From assembly GCA_032164295.1 (NCBI GenBank), contig JAJHTX010000006.1, forward strand, positions 434,001 through 498,000: DNA of 64,000 nt. The letters are read 5' to 3'. Positions 32,809 to 42,631 of this stretch are shown here, one piece after another (the stretch's first letter is position 1; each line of letters starts with the position of its first letter). A model generated the notes under the pieces. That model worked only from the letters and a program-made list of their open reading frames with translations, was not told the origin of the DNA and ran no database searches. The translations under genes were made by a program, and so were the position numbers. This DNA comes from Inonotus obliquus. Taxonomy: Eukaryota > Basidiomycota > Agaricomycetes > Hymenochaetales > Hymenochaetaceae.

Positions 32809-33961
32809 GAAGAGAACTACGTGCAGCTGAGCTCGGTATCAAGCCCGGTATCCCATTCTACACTTACCCCATGCTACGGTACAGTCCCATCTACACCTTC
32901 CAGTATCCACCAGCACACCCAGAGAAACCGTCAGTCCCATTTCTCGAAGTACCGAACACCGAGAGTACCGGTACTGAGCGCCAAGAAACCCGGTACCGAG
33001 AATACCGAGAGTACCGAGTGCCGAGAAACCCGGTACTGAGACAAATTGACAATTCGACATGCTCTCATGATATGGATCGGATGTCTCCCTCTCTGGTATT
33101 CATTTCTGATGGTTGGACTATGCATGCCAGTTCTTTGGGGAAGCTCAGGGTCAGTATCTGCTAAGGTTTTCAGGTCCGGTAGTACCAGAAATGCATCGGT
33201 ATCAATCAGCAGGGGTGCAGATCTCTTGTCCTGAGGACTTTTCATCTAGGGGTACTATATGCTACGTTTTCATTGGTATCTTGTTGTCCCTAACCCTTTC
33301 TTGTTGTCCCCCTGATGGCGCTGCAATGTTCACTTTCCTTGTTACAATTTTCTTCAGACTTTTCTTTGTTTTGATCTTCCTTTCTACTTTCTCCTTTTGG
33401 ATTTATGAGCTAACTACGGTACAGTAGTATAAATATCTCCTCCTGTACGTAGTAGCTCTCCAGGTAATCTTAGAAGCTAGCCTCTAGCGTGAGGGCTTGG
33501 GTTTCCTCACCCCCTTCTCAGTTCCGTCTCAGTCTCATCTCGATTTCCGTCCCAGTCCCATCCCAGTTCTATCTCAAGTGAATCTCAGGAGTTAGCCTCC
33601 CGTGTGAGGGCTCAGGTTTCCTTCCCAGTCCAGTCAACACTCTCAGCCACCAGCCTCCCCCAGTCTGTTTCTTGCTATACCACCCCATGCTAGCTGTTTC
33701 CTTGCAGTACCGACCTGTACCGACATTTTTCCCACGGTACCGACCCTCTTAATTCCGGACAAGAACACATTCCCCCTGACATCTAGCTGGTCCAGCACCT
33801 CTTTCTATTATTCCTTTGACTCCTCTTACATCCCCCTACTACAGACAATAAGTACCGTGAGCGTACTGGATAAGTACTGCCTCATTTGGCCCTCCCCGTT
33901 TTCCTAAACCATACACCCCTCGTCTCGGTATTTCGGTACCGGACGCGATCTTGCACATTTA
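32809..33961 (+). mobile_element. LTR-like unit A, copy 3
   Basis: 1153 bp, TGAAGAGAACTACG to TCTTGCACATTTA, with 4-bp flanks GCGC (32805-32808) and GTGC (33962-33965), one mismatch. TATA box TATAAATA at 33428-33435. It lies close to the 3' end of D copy 1. Confidence 0.85.
33113..33427 (+). other. Conserved 104-codon ORF just upstream of the LTR A TATA box
   Basis: MDYACQFFGEAQGQYLLRFS to SFWIYELTTVQ, ending at the base before the TATA box. It has two long hydrophobic stretches (GTICYVFIGILLSLTLSCC and a Phe/Leu-rich one). The same frame is open in A1 (29153-29488), A2 (29719-30021), A5 (39090-39404), A4 (40554-40868) and A6 (43854-44168). The copies are so alike that an open frame is weak evidence of coding. 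Function unknown. Confidence 0.3.
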
Positions 33962-35636
33962 GTGCTGATCTGGTAGGATCGGCGTCTAGATCTGGTTATT
34001 ACCTCGAAAGAGGGGTTAATCCAAATCCAATATGTTACTATAGCTGTGGAATCAATAGCCACCTTAGGGGATGTGTTAAGCTCCATCTAAAACAACTATT
34101 GACCAACTTCTGTAACCTTCGGTCTAATACTATTATCGTAATGTTAGTTATACTGACAACTAAGTGATGACCTTAACTATCTGTACTAACACTTGTTGGA
34201 CATGATAAGAGAGGTATGAGAGGTCGATAGTTACCACACTTCAATCAATTAGCACTCAGGCTGATGATAGGGAGAGACAGTCTAGCTGCAATCCGTATTT
34301 TACCTAAGCTTCAACTCACACTGTTGATTACCTAAGGAGGGTCGCTCTCAAGTACTTCTTGGGTTCTCAGTATGTAAGATTGTTTATCGATCAACTGAAG
34401 ACTTTCTGTGAGGTTTACTCTGAGTCTCTGGACTTGGATTAAACTGCTGGGTCGGCCCTACGATGGCCTCCTATTTATACTATTTTACATGCCTGCCTAG
34501 TATAGGAATTATGGGCTGTTGGTCTGTTCACCACATTGTATCTACTTTCAGACCTAATCATACTCGATGGTAACTGCATTGCATTGCTTTATGACTTGTT
34601 CATATCGGTCCCGGTCATATCTGTTTCTCCATGACTCTAAATACCTTATGTCATATTCCTATTACCTTCTAGTCCTGTCCTTAGTAATCTATCTCCTTCC
34701 ACCTAGCTTCGTTCTGCCTGCTCATCCTTAATGGTGTATTATGTTGTCAAGATCCATAACATGTGATCAGTGTTGAGGCTGTCGACCTTGTGCTATATAT
34801 GGTAATGTTTGGGTCACGTGCCATATGGGTGTCTGCATCAGCTCTGTCTGTGTTCCTACACTTCGCCATCTTGGTAATGCTATTGCCCTAGGGGTGTTGA
34901 TATTATTAATTACTTGCTGCACTCTAGTGTATCCTGGTGCTACTGCTATGTCCGCTAGTGATCTGCCTCGGATTCCTTTGATCCTTATTATTCCTCCATG
35001 TCGGTCTTCCTTTACTTCTACAACTGTTCTTCCTCCTGTCAGTAATTGCTTAAGTCTTTGGACTAGATACTCGGTCCACTTATAGGCTGACTCTCTTGCT
35101 ATACCTTCAGGTTCGTTCCTGTATGGAATGTCGAGGTCAAGTACTGCTACATCGCATTGGTGATTGTCTTCTTCTGAAGCAATGTTCCTTATTCCTATTG
35201 CCATTAGGAAGTAATGATTATCATATGAGAGTAATCTAACTTCTTGTTCATAAGCTTTCTGTACAGCTGTATTCGGTAAATAGTGACTGTCCTCAGTCAT
35301 CCTCCATAGCCAAGGTGCATCGGTAACGTGAGACGGCACAAGGAGAGGTAAACCAAAGAGTCCTTTCTCCAACCCAATCCATCATCGAGTCGACTCGGCA
35401 TCTCCGGTACCAGTGATTAGTAAGCTTCAGTACCGGGAGTGGTAGTGGAATGCAACTGCAGTGTCATCGAATAGGAACCGATACCGAAATTCGAACAAAG
35501 GACAGAAGAACGTGAATAAGTGAGACAGTGGGAGAATGTATAAGATAATTTGAGAATGGGATGGGGGTATAGGTACGGAAGGTAAAACAATCAAATACCG
35601 ACTGTGCAAACGGATTTCAGAAGTAGAAGTTCAAAA

Positions 35637-38129
35637 TTATCCATAATCAGAAAGGAGAGAGTGGAATAGAAGAAAGAATAGCTGGGAAAGGGGTAGCAAC
35701 CAGTCCACAGCCATACCGAGGTATGTTCCACCATTGATACAATAGCCCCGTCCGGTACCGAGCTTATGTAAGCAGTACCGAGGCGGTACTGAGAACAGGA
35801 GAGAGTCTTGCGCAGTACTCTGGTACCGGTAGCTGCTGCGAGCCGTCGCTAGTTGCTTGCCCGGGTTGGCAGGGAACGTCTGGCTGAGTTGTCCTAAAAT
35901 GAGCAAGCCATAGTCGTCCTTGAACCATAGTCCATCACGTGTACCAAATACCGACGACTCCTTGGTGCTTGTAGACTTTACGGTCACCACATTTCCCAAC
36001 TCGAGAGCCCTTACTGAAGTACCGGAAATGCTTCGATGGGTTGTAGAATGAGTTCCAAGAGCTGCTGCCACCACTGAACGAACTACCGAGCCAATACCAG
36101 GGGGTTGGTACCGATGCCGAGAGAAAAGTACCGGTACCGGTACCGGAAATCGATCGAATAAGCCAAAACGTGCAACTCCTCCTATACCGATAGAAACTCT
36201 TCTAGTTCTGGTAGATGTCGTACCACTGACCTGAGACCCCAGGGATGAATTCCACCAGGTACTGTAGTCTGAATGGCTGGCGTCTACTGACTCGATGTGG
36301 CTGTGCTCGGTACCGAGAGGCTGGGGAATCCCGGGAGACAAGACTTGCATGGGGGAGCAACCAATAAACGCCTTCCGAAATTCGTACACTGGATCCAAAA
36401 CCTGAGGATGAGTGCCAACTAGACAGAAGATTGAAGCGGGGGCCTTCCTAACAATGCCAACGACTGGGAGAACGGGTACCGAAAAATCTAGAGCATGTAC
36501 CGGGGCCTCGACAATTGCATCCTGCACCGGAATGATCAGTACCGGGGACTTGATGATTTCATCTGGTGCTCGAACAACTGGTACCGGAGCCACCAATGGC
36601 ACTAACAAGTTGTCGGCTGGATCTATATCCTGACTGATACCAGGGTCCGGTATGTGGCTGTGCACCTCAATTCCGATCGATACTCGATGCTCGTCCACCA
36701 GACGTATGCCTTCTAGACACTGCATTACTTCCTGATCTAACACGTCTCCTCCTGCTACCGAATCTGCTGATCCTTCTTCAACTGGCAATCTGGAACTGAG
36801 TACCGGGGGAACTTCCTCCTTCTCTGACGGCTCTCCTGCTGCCTCGGTACCAACTGCATATACGCTCCCAGGACCTCCACACTCAACTGAAACTAACTCG
36901 CTCATCTGCCTTCTAAGCTCCTGCGACAATGCCAATAACTCGCATTGAGATACCGTAAGCCCAGATTCAAGAGGCTGATCTACCGGGGTCGGTATGAGAG
37001 ACTTCCAGTCAGCTACCGAGGGCTCGTACACATCTTCTTTGGGTTTCGGGAGTGGGTCTGGCATTGCTAAGACTCTGCTGGGAGACGTGTCCTCCATATA
37101 GTAGTACTCCGGTATGGATGATCTCTTGGCGCTCCGGTACTCCGGTACTTGCAATCTCTCGGCGCTCTGGTACTCCGGTACTAGCAGTCTCTCTGCACTC
37201 CGGTACTCCCTCCTGCGTGCTTCCTCTGCCCTTCTTCGAGCCTCCTCAAGCAGAATCTCCAACCTAACGACCTCCTGATCATCTCCTACCTCCTCTGCAA
37301 TTCTCTGCCTTGCAACTGGGGACTCTCGGCGTTGCTGGATCGGTACCGAGACTGATACCGGGGGCGAATGGTCCACGACTACGTTTACCGAAGGCAACTC
37401 CAATGGTTCCGGTAACAACTGCTGCTCCTGTTCCAGTTCCTCTACCTGTAACTGAAGGACCTGCAACGTCTTCCAGAGTGTACCAAGGTCTGGCTCCTCC
37501 TTGACTGGCTGCGACTCAGCATTACGTAATCTGGTACAAGGTGATTCATCGAAAAAGTCGGTACCGAGGACATAATCGGCGTGCTTATGGATCTGCTCCA
37601 CTGTATATGTTGTTCCAGGCTGGGGATCGGCTTCTTTTGTCTCGAGACGTAAACAGATGCGATCCCGAAGGCTACCGGTGAATACTGAGAAGTAGTACCG
37701 GGCTGCTTCCTCTACCGAGAGTGTACCGAGACTCTTCAGGTAGCTCCAACGCATGAGATATTCGTTCCGGTACTGGGCCAGATTGAGTCGTGTCTTGATC
37801 CCTTTGCATCTCCAGAACTCTACAAGCTGAATAACGTCTTCTCGAGTATACCGGGCTCCTTCAGACAAAATCGGGTAAAACGATATGATTGCTGCCTTGG
37901 CCTTCGACCAGTCAGTACTGGTATCTGACACGTCTGGAGAGGTCTTCCAAAGCTCGGCTACAGTGCGAGACGCATAGTATCTGGCATACCAAATCATCTG
38001 GGCTGGGTCTAGGTTGTATTTGGCAGCTAGGTACTCCATGTCTTCAAGGTACCGGGGCAGTTCTCGTGGTTCGGTACCATTGAACGAAGGAGCATCTTCA
38101 GTTCTGCGTCTAGGAGGACGTCCTACCAT
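35637..38129 (-). CDS. Gag-like polyprotein of Ty3/Gypsy type
   Basis: 830 residues from MVGRPPRRRTEDAPSFNGTE (an upstream Met at 38165 is possible). The first 200 residues match the capsid part of basidiomycete Gypsy gag: ELPRYLEDMEYLAAKYNLDP, ARYYASRTVAELWKTSPD, KAAIISFYPILSEGARYT, LNLAQYRNEYLMRWSYLKSL, ARYYFSVFTGSLRDRI. A coiled coil follows (LQLQVEELEQEQQLL) and a repeat of the form PEYxSAERL at about 37090-37210. The rest is proline/valine-rich and low in similarity. I see no CCHC zinc knuckle, protease, reverse transcriptase or integrase. It would need an autonomous helper to move. The frame is intact. Confidence 0.7.
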   Translation of the reverse strand: MVGRPPRRRTEDAPSFNGTEPRELPRYLEDMEYLAAKYNLDPAQMIWYARYYASRTVAELWKTSPDVSDTSTDWSKAKAAIISFYPILSEGARYTREDVIQLVEFWRCKGIKTRLNLAQYRNEYLMRWSYLKSLGTLSVEEAARYYFSVFTGSLRDRICLRLETKEADPQPGTTYTVEQIHKHADYVLGTDFFDESPCTRLRNAESQPVKEEPDLGTLWKTLQVLQLQVEELEQEQQLLPEPLELPSVNVVVDHSPPVSVSVPIQQRRESPVARQRIAEEVGDDQEVVRLEILLEEARRRAEEARRREYRSAERLLVPEYQSAERLQVPEYRSAKRSSIPEYYYMEDTSPSRVLAMPDPLPKPKEDVYEPSVADWKSLIPTPVDQPLESGLTVSQCELLALSQELRRQMSELVSVECGGPGSVYAVGTEAAGEPSEKEEVPPVLSSRLPVEEGSADSVAGGDVLDQEVMQCLEGIRLVDEHRVSIGIEVHSHIPDPGISQDIDPADNLLVPLVAPVPVVRAPDEIIKSPVLIIPVQDAIVEAPVHALDFSVPVLPVVGIVRKAPASIFCLVGTHPQVLDPVYEFRKAFIGCSPMQVLSPGIPQPLGTEHSHIESVDASHSDYSTWWNSSLGSQVSGTTSTRTRRVSIGIGGVARFGLFDRFPVPVPVLFSRHRYQPPGIGSVVRSVVAAALGTHSTTHRSISGTSVRALELGNVVTVKSTSTKESSVFGTRDGLWFKDDYGLLILGQLSQTFPANPGKQLATARSSYRYQSTAQDSLLFSVPPRYCLHKLGTGRGYCINGGTYLGMAVDWLLPLSQLFFLLFHSLLSDYG

Positions 38130-38379
38130 CTTGCTCGAGTGGGGTGTACCTCTAGAAACAATCACGGGGTGAAATACGAACTGAAAAAGGGTGAGACTAA
38201 ATGACTGGGGGACTGTGAAGTGGTAATAAGAATAAATGCTACTGTCCGGTACCGAGGTACCGGTCTGCCGAGACTTTTACAGAGACGAAACTGGACAAAG
38301 CAAACTGTCGATATTGAAAGGGAATGGAATAGGAGTAATCAAATAATCAATCAGACAACAAGACACCTAGTGAAACCCT

Positions 38380-38397
38380 CCCTCGCCGTGGGCTCCA
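38380..38397 (-). other. Primer-binding site
   Basis: In element sense TGGAGCCCACGGCGAGGG, 2 bp after the end of the A unit. TGG at its start pairs with the CCA tail of a tRNA. Position and sequence mark the A unit as a 5' LTR. I cannot name the tRNA without its sequence. Confidence 0.7.
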
Positions 38398-38399
38398 GA

Positions 38400-39709
38400 T
38401 AAATGTGCGAGATCGCGTCCGGTACCGGAGGTACCGAGACGAGGGGTGTATGGTTTTAAGTGGGGGAGGGCTAATATGTGCCGGTACTTAACCAGTACGG
38501 TCACGGTACTTGTTGTCTATGAAAAGGGGGAGTGAATGGATGGGCCAGAAGCAAAGAGTATATGATTCTGGTATGAAAAGGACAGTTTTGAACGTGGGAA
38601 AAACTTCGGTATAGGTCGGTATGAGAGAGAACGTAGCAAAACAAGAGTCTAATACCGTGGGAAAAACCTCGGTACAGGTCGGTACAGAAAGAAAGGGGTC
38701 GGTACGTGAAGGTATGTTGTCAAACAAGAAGATCAGTACAGAAACAAAAGGGTGACGTGCAGAATGCAAAGGATAACAAAATGTCGGTACCGTGGGAAAA
38801 ACGTCGGTATAGGTCGGTACTGCAGGAAAACAGCTAGCACGGGATGGTATAGCAAGGGACTGAATGAGGTTGACTGGTGGCTGAAGGTGTCGACTGGACT
38901 GGGAAGCAAACCTGAGCCCTCACACGGGAGGCTAACTCCTGAGGTTCACTTGAGACGAAACTGGGACAGAACTTGAGACGAAGCTGAGATGAGACTGAGA
39001 AGGGGGTGAGGAAAACCTGAGCCCTCACGCTAGAGGCTAGCTCCTAAGATTACCTGGAGAGCTACTACGTACAGGAGGAGATATTTATACTACTGTACCG
39101 TAGTTAGCTCATAAATCCAAAAGGAGAAAGTAGAAAGAAAGATCAAAACAAAGAAAAGTCTGAAGAAAAATGTAACAAGGAAAGTGAACATTGCAGCGCC
39201 ATCAGGGGGACAACAAGAAAGGGTTAGGGAGGACAAGATACCAATGAAAACGTAGCATATAGTACCTCTGGATGAAAAGTCCTCAGGACAAGAGATCTGC
39301 GCCCCTGCTGATTGATACCGCCACGTTCCTGGTGGTACCGGACCTGAAAACCTTAACAGATACTGACCCTGAGCTTTCCCAAAGAACCGGCATGCATAGT
39401 CCAACTATCAGGAATGAATACCAGAGAGGGAGACGTCTGATCCATGTCATGAGAGCATGTTGAATTGTCAATTTGTCTCGGTACTGGGTTTCTCGGCACT
39501 CGGCACTCTCGGTATTCTCGGTACCGGGTTTCTTGGCGCTCGGTATCGGTACTCTCGGCGTTCGGTATCTTGAGAAATGTGACCGACAGTTTCTCTAGGT
39601 GTGCTGGTGAATACTGGAAGGTGTAGATGGGACTGTACCGTAGCATGGGGTAAGCGTAGAATGGGATACCGGGGTTGATACCGAGCTCAGCTGCACGTAG
39701 TTCTCTTCA
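38400..39709 (-). repeat. LTR A, copy 5 (5' LTR of the gag element)
   Basis: 1310 bp, TGAAGAG...CGCACATTTA in minus sense. Dense in GGTACC and CGGTACCG. TATA box on the minus strand near 39084. It supplies the reference ends for the other A copies. Confidence 0.85.
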
Positions 39710-40011
39710 TCGGTTCGTAGTTCATTATGATGAATCGTCTCCTAATCATGATGTCCAACTGTCCTTTAATTATTGCTGAGTATGTTATTTCCTTTAGTAT
39801 TTCTTGGAGTAGCTTCTCTGCTATCTCGTGTGCTGGTCTACATGTACTACAATACTGTAACACTCCTGGTCTTGGTGTTGCTGGTATTATTGGCTGTTGT
39901 AGTGCTCGTGTAACCGCATTCAACCTTTCCTGTATCCAATTCATATTGGGATTGCTTTGGTTATTAATCAGACTTAGTAATAGTGAATTGTATTGCTTTT
40001 CTAACACCCGC

Positions 40012-40248
40012 TGTCTGTCTCGAAGTCTCTTTCACATTATTCTCTGATTGTCTACTAGTCTAGTCTGCTGGCCTGACGATGTCCCTCCTCTTGACCTCGT
40101 AGGAGAAGTGCTCAAGTGTCAACTGTGAGTATAATCCCTTTCACGAGTTGCCTAGGTGTTATGGTGCGCACCTCCCTTGCGGAGAGTCCCCGCGTGCTGT
40201 CTCGTCGACATGAAGAACGAAGAATGTCTCGACCCTCAGGTTGAGCGT
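40012..40248. other. Short host segment between insertions
   Basis: Continuous with 32613-32786 once D copy 1 is removed, and with 41561-41964 once A4 is removed. No gene seen. Confidence 0.6.
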
Positions 40249-41556
40249 TGAAGAGAACTACGTGCAGCTGAGCTCGGTATCAAGCCCGGTATCCCATTCT
40301 ATGCTTACCCCATGCTGCGGTACAGTCCCATCTACACCTTCCAGTATCCACCAGCACACCCAGAGAAACCGTTGGTCCTATTTCTCAAGATACCGAACGC
40401 CGAGAGTACCGGTACCGAGCGCCAAGAAACCCGGTACCGAGAATACCGAGAGTACCGAGTGCCGAGAAACCCGGTACCGAGACAAATTGACTATTCGACA
40501 TGCTCTCATGACATGGATCAGACGTCTCCCTCTCTGGTATTCATTCCTGATAGTTGGACTATGCATGCCGGTTCTTTGGGAAAGCTCAGGGTCAGTATCT
40601 GTTAAGGTTTTCAGGTCCGGTACCACCAGGAACGTGGCGGTATCAATCAGCAGGGGCGCAGATCTCTTGTCCTGAGGACTTTTCATCCAGAGGTACTATA
40701 TGCTACGTTTTCATTGGTATCTTGTCCTCCCTAACCCTTTCTTGTTGTCCCCCTGATGGCGCTGCAATGTTCACTTTCCTTGTTACATTTTTCTTCAGAC
40801 TTTTCTTTGTTTTGATCTTTCTTTCTACTTTCTCCTTTTGGATTTATGAGCTAACTACGGTACAGTAGTATAAATATCTCCTCCTGTACGTAGTAGCTCT
40901 CCAGGTAATCTTAGGAGCTAGCCTCTAGCGTGAGGGCTCAGGTTTTCCTCACCCCCTTCTCAGTCTCATCTCAGCTTCGTCTCAAGTTCTGTCCCAGTTT
41001 CGTCTCAAGTGAACCTTTAGAGTTAGCCTCCCGTGTGAGGGCTCAGGTTTGCTTCCCAGTCCAGTCAACACCTTCATCCACCAGTCTCTCCCATTCAGTT
41101 TCTTGCTATACCACCCCATGCCAGTTGTTTTCTTGCAGTACCGACGTGTACCGACGTTTTTCCCATGGTACCGACATTTTGTTATCCTTTGTATTCTGCA
41201 CATCACCCTTTTGTTTCTGTACTGACCTTTGTGCTTGACAACATTTCTCCACATACCGACCCCTTTCCTTCGGTACCGACCTGTACCGACGTTTTTCCCA
41301 CGGTATTGGATTTCTGTTTTACTACGTTCTCCTTCATACCGATCTGTACCGAGATTTTTCCCACGCTCTAACCTACTCTTTTCACACCAGTCTCATACCC
41401 TTCACTTCTGGCCAGTCCATTAACTCCCCCTATTCATAGACAACAAGTACCGTGAGCGTACTGGTTAAGTACCGGCACGTATTAGCCCTCCCCCACTTAA
41501 TACCATACACCCCTCGTCTCAGTACCTCCGGTACCGGACGCGATCTCGCACATTTA
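40249..41556 (+). mobile_element. LTR-like unit A, copy 4 (solo)
   Basis: 1308 bp, TGAAGAG to CTCGCACATTTA, with the perfect 4-bp duplication GCGT (40245-40248, 41557-41560). This copy best proves the ends of A. Confidence 0.9.
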
Positions 41557-41560
41557 GCGT

Positions 41561-41964
41561 GTTGGCCTCCCCCGACGTTGGAGCTGTAGTTCAGTGTTAG
41601 GACTATTACCTTGCCCGGCGACGTGATGTCGACCGTGTATTCTGCCAAGTCCCTCATCCTTTCGCCCCCACCCCCTTTCTCTCCCAATCTTGATGTTGTA
41701 AAGGATCTAGGGTGCTGTGCCAATCCTTCACGGGTGCGGACAGTACTCTGGTGATATGATGTTGAGGTCACCCCTATACCGATGTCTGGCACCTCACTGG
41801 ATGTCACCCTCCAATGCAGAGCTGTTACTGTACCACAAACAGGGTTCGACGAGGTGTACCATACTCGTCATAGGAGTGCTCGTTGGTGAGACTCTAGTAT
41901 GTGTGTTGATGTGCTAGGTGTACAGGCGCTGGGAGCAGAGTTGTACTGTGTTACAAACGACGGT
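41561..41964. repeat. Host segment with degenerate direct repeats
   Basis: Recurring blocks such as GCAGAGYTGT..ACTGT followed by ACAAAC(A/G) occur at about 41815 and 41935, and again at 45470 beyond element B2. It looks like an old tandem array, or the body of a decayed element. No gene seen. Confidence 0.4.
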
Positions 41965-41969
41965 GTGAG

Positions 41970-42528
41970 TGTTACAACGTCTTTTCCATTTCCTTTATAC
42001 GGCCTTTCTTTTATTTTTCGTCAATGCATATTTACATTCCTTTTAAACCACATTCCTTACTTAATACATACAGGCTTAGCTAATCACAATCTATAACAAC
42101 TTTATCCCGCCATTCCTTTCTATTCTTCTATTTACTCATTCTTGCTGACTCATTATTCTTCTTTCCGTTTAACCCGACGACGCTTACTCATCCTTACTCA
42201 TTCTTGCTGACTTGTCGGGCCCCGTTGTTTGTTGGTTCATATTTACTTGCTGCTAGACAGCATCTATTTAGAGTAGAACTTACCCGCGACCAAAGTGTAT
42301 ATAAGGCTGGATCAGAGAGCTAGAGATTCCCCACTCTCTTGTTCTAGTACTATCACCTACGTCGCAGGTAAGCCGTATGATACTTGTGTATTAGATAGGC
42401 GTGCTAATCTAGTACTATCACCTACGTCGCAGACTACAGTCTTTTGTGATTTAGTGGTAGCTCGCTTTCTTGCCCGTCGACGTCTCTGATCCCTGTGATC
42501 GACGTCTCCGACTGCGCAAAGCATAACA
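41970..42528 (+). mobile_element. Solo LTR E
   Basis: 559 bp, TGTTACAACGTC to GCGCAAAGCATAACA, with the perfect 5-bp duplication GTGAG (41965-41969, 42529-42533). TATA box TATATAA at 42298-42304. It has the same ends and duplication size as B, C and D but is a third of their length and has no ORF. It shows that an LTR of this type without the extra ORF exists here. Confidence 0.85.
42343..42432 (+). repeat. 25-bp direct repeat that frames a possible intron in LTR E
   Basis: TCTAGTACTATCACCTACGT plus CGCAG occurs twice, 65 bp apart. The first copy is followed by GTAAGC (donor at 42368); the second ends in GCAG (42432). GCTAATC at about 42404 could be the branch point. Splicing would remove exactly one repeat period from the leader. 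Confidence 0.45.
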
Positions 42529-42631
42529 GTGAGGGCATTACCGATAGCTCTTAATTGTCAGAAGAAATTGACTTATTTGGCATGCGGATCCAGAGACGCT
42601 ACAACCCGATAAATTCCCACGAACATCAGAC

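Larger units (their letters stand above)
35277..39709 (-). mobile_element. Gag-only retroelement with a single A-type LTR
   Basis: 4433 bp flanked by the 4-bp duplication TCGG (35273-35276, 39710-39713). The 5' end (minus sense, 39709) is a full A unit of 1.3 kb; next comes a 2-bp gap and a primer-binding site; then a long gag-like ORF. There is no pol, and no second A copy at the 3' end: the right terminus keeps only TAAAT, as A does, before unrelated sequence. It is either a non-autonomous element with a deleted 3' LTR or one with a different 3' end. Confidence 0.7.
34767..39944 (-). pseudogene. LTR-embedded protein, family D, split by the gag element
   Basis: Upper part 39944-39710: MNWIQERLNAVTRALQQPII, YCSTCRPAHEIAEKLLQEIL, IMIRRRFIIMNYEP. 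Lower part 35276-34767: NTAVQKAYEQEVRLLSYD, GIRNIASEEDNHQCDVAVLD, HGGIIRIKGIRGRSLADIAV, APGYTRVQQVINN, ending QPQH. The gag element lies exactly between MNYEP and NTAVQ. With D copy 2 (56705-57490) it shares IMIRRRF, KAYE, LSYD, GIRN and PGYTRVQ, while much of the rest differs, as expected for diverged but once-selected proteins. CxxC near residue 35 links it to the B and C proteins. Confidence 0.6.
32792..40006 (-). mobile_element. Solo-LTR-like element D, copy 1, carrying two nested insertions
   Basis: In its own sense it starts TGTTAGAAAAGCAATAC (40006) and ends CTCCGAATTAACA (32792). The perfect 5-bp duplication CCCGC flanks it at 32787-32791 and 40007-40011. It is interrupted by LTR A3 (32809-33961) and by the gag element (35277-39709). 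Net length is about 1.62 kb. A TATA box on the minus strand lies at 34472-34479, followed by GGAGGCCAT as in D copy 2. Its ORF is split by the gag element. Confidence 0.85.

Noticed and set aside
29454..33961. A2 and A3 as the two LTRs of one complete element
   Set aside because: A3 has its own target duplication and lies inside D1; no primer-binding site follows A2, and no retroelement genes lie between.
36412..38083. Several + strand ORFs over the gag gene
   Set aside because: Antisense shadows of the long gag frame.
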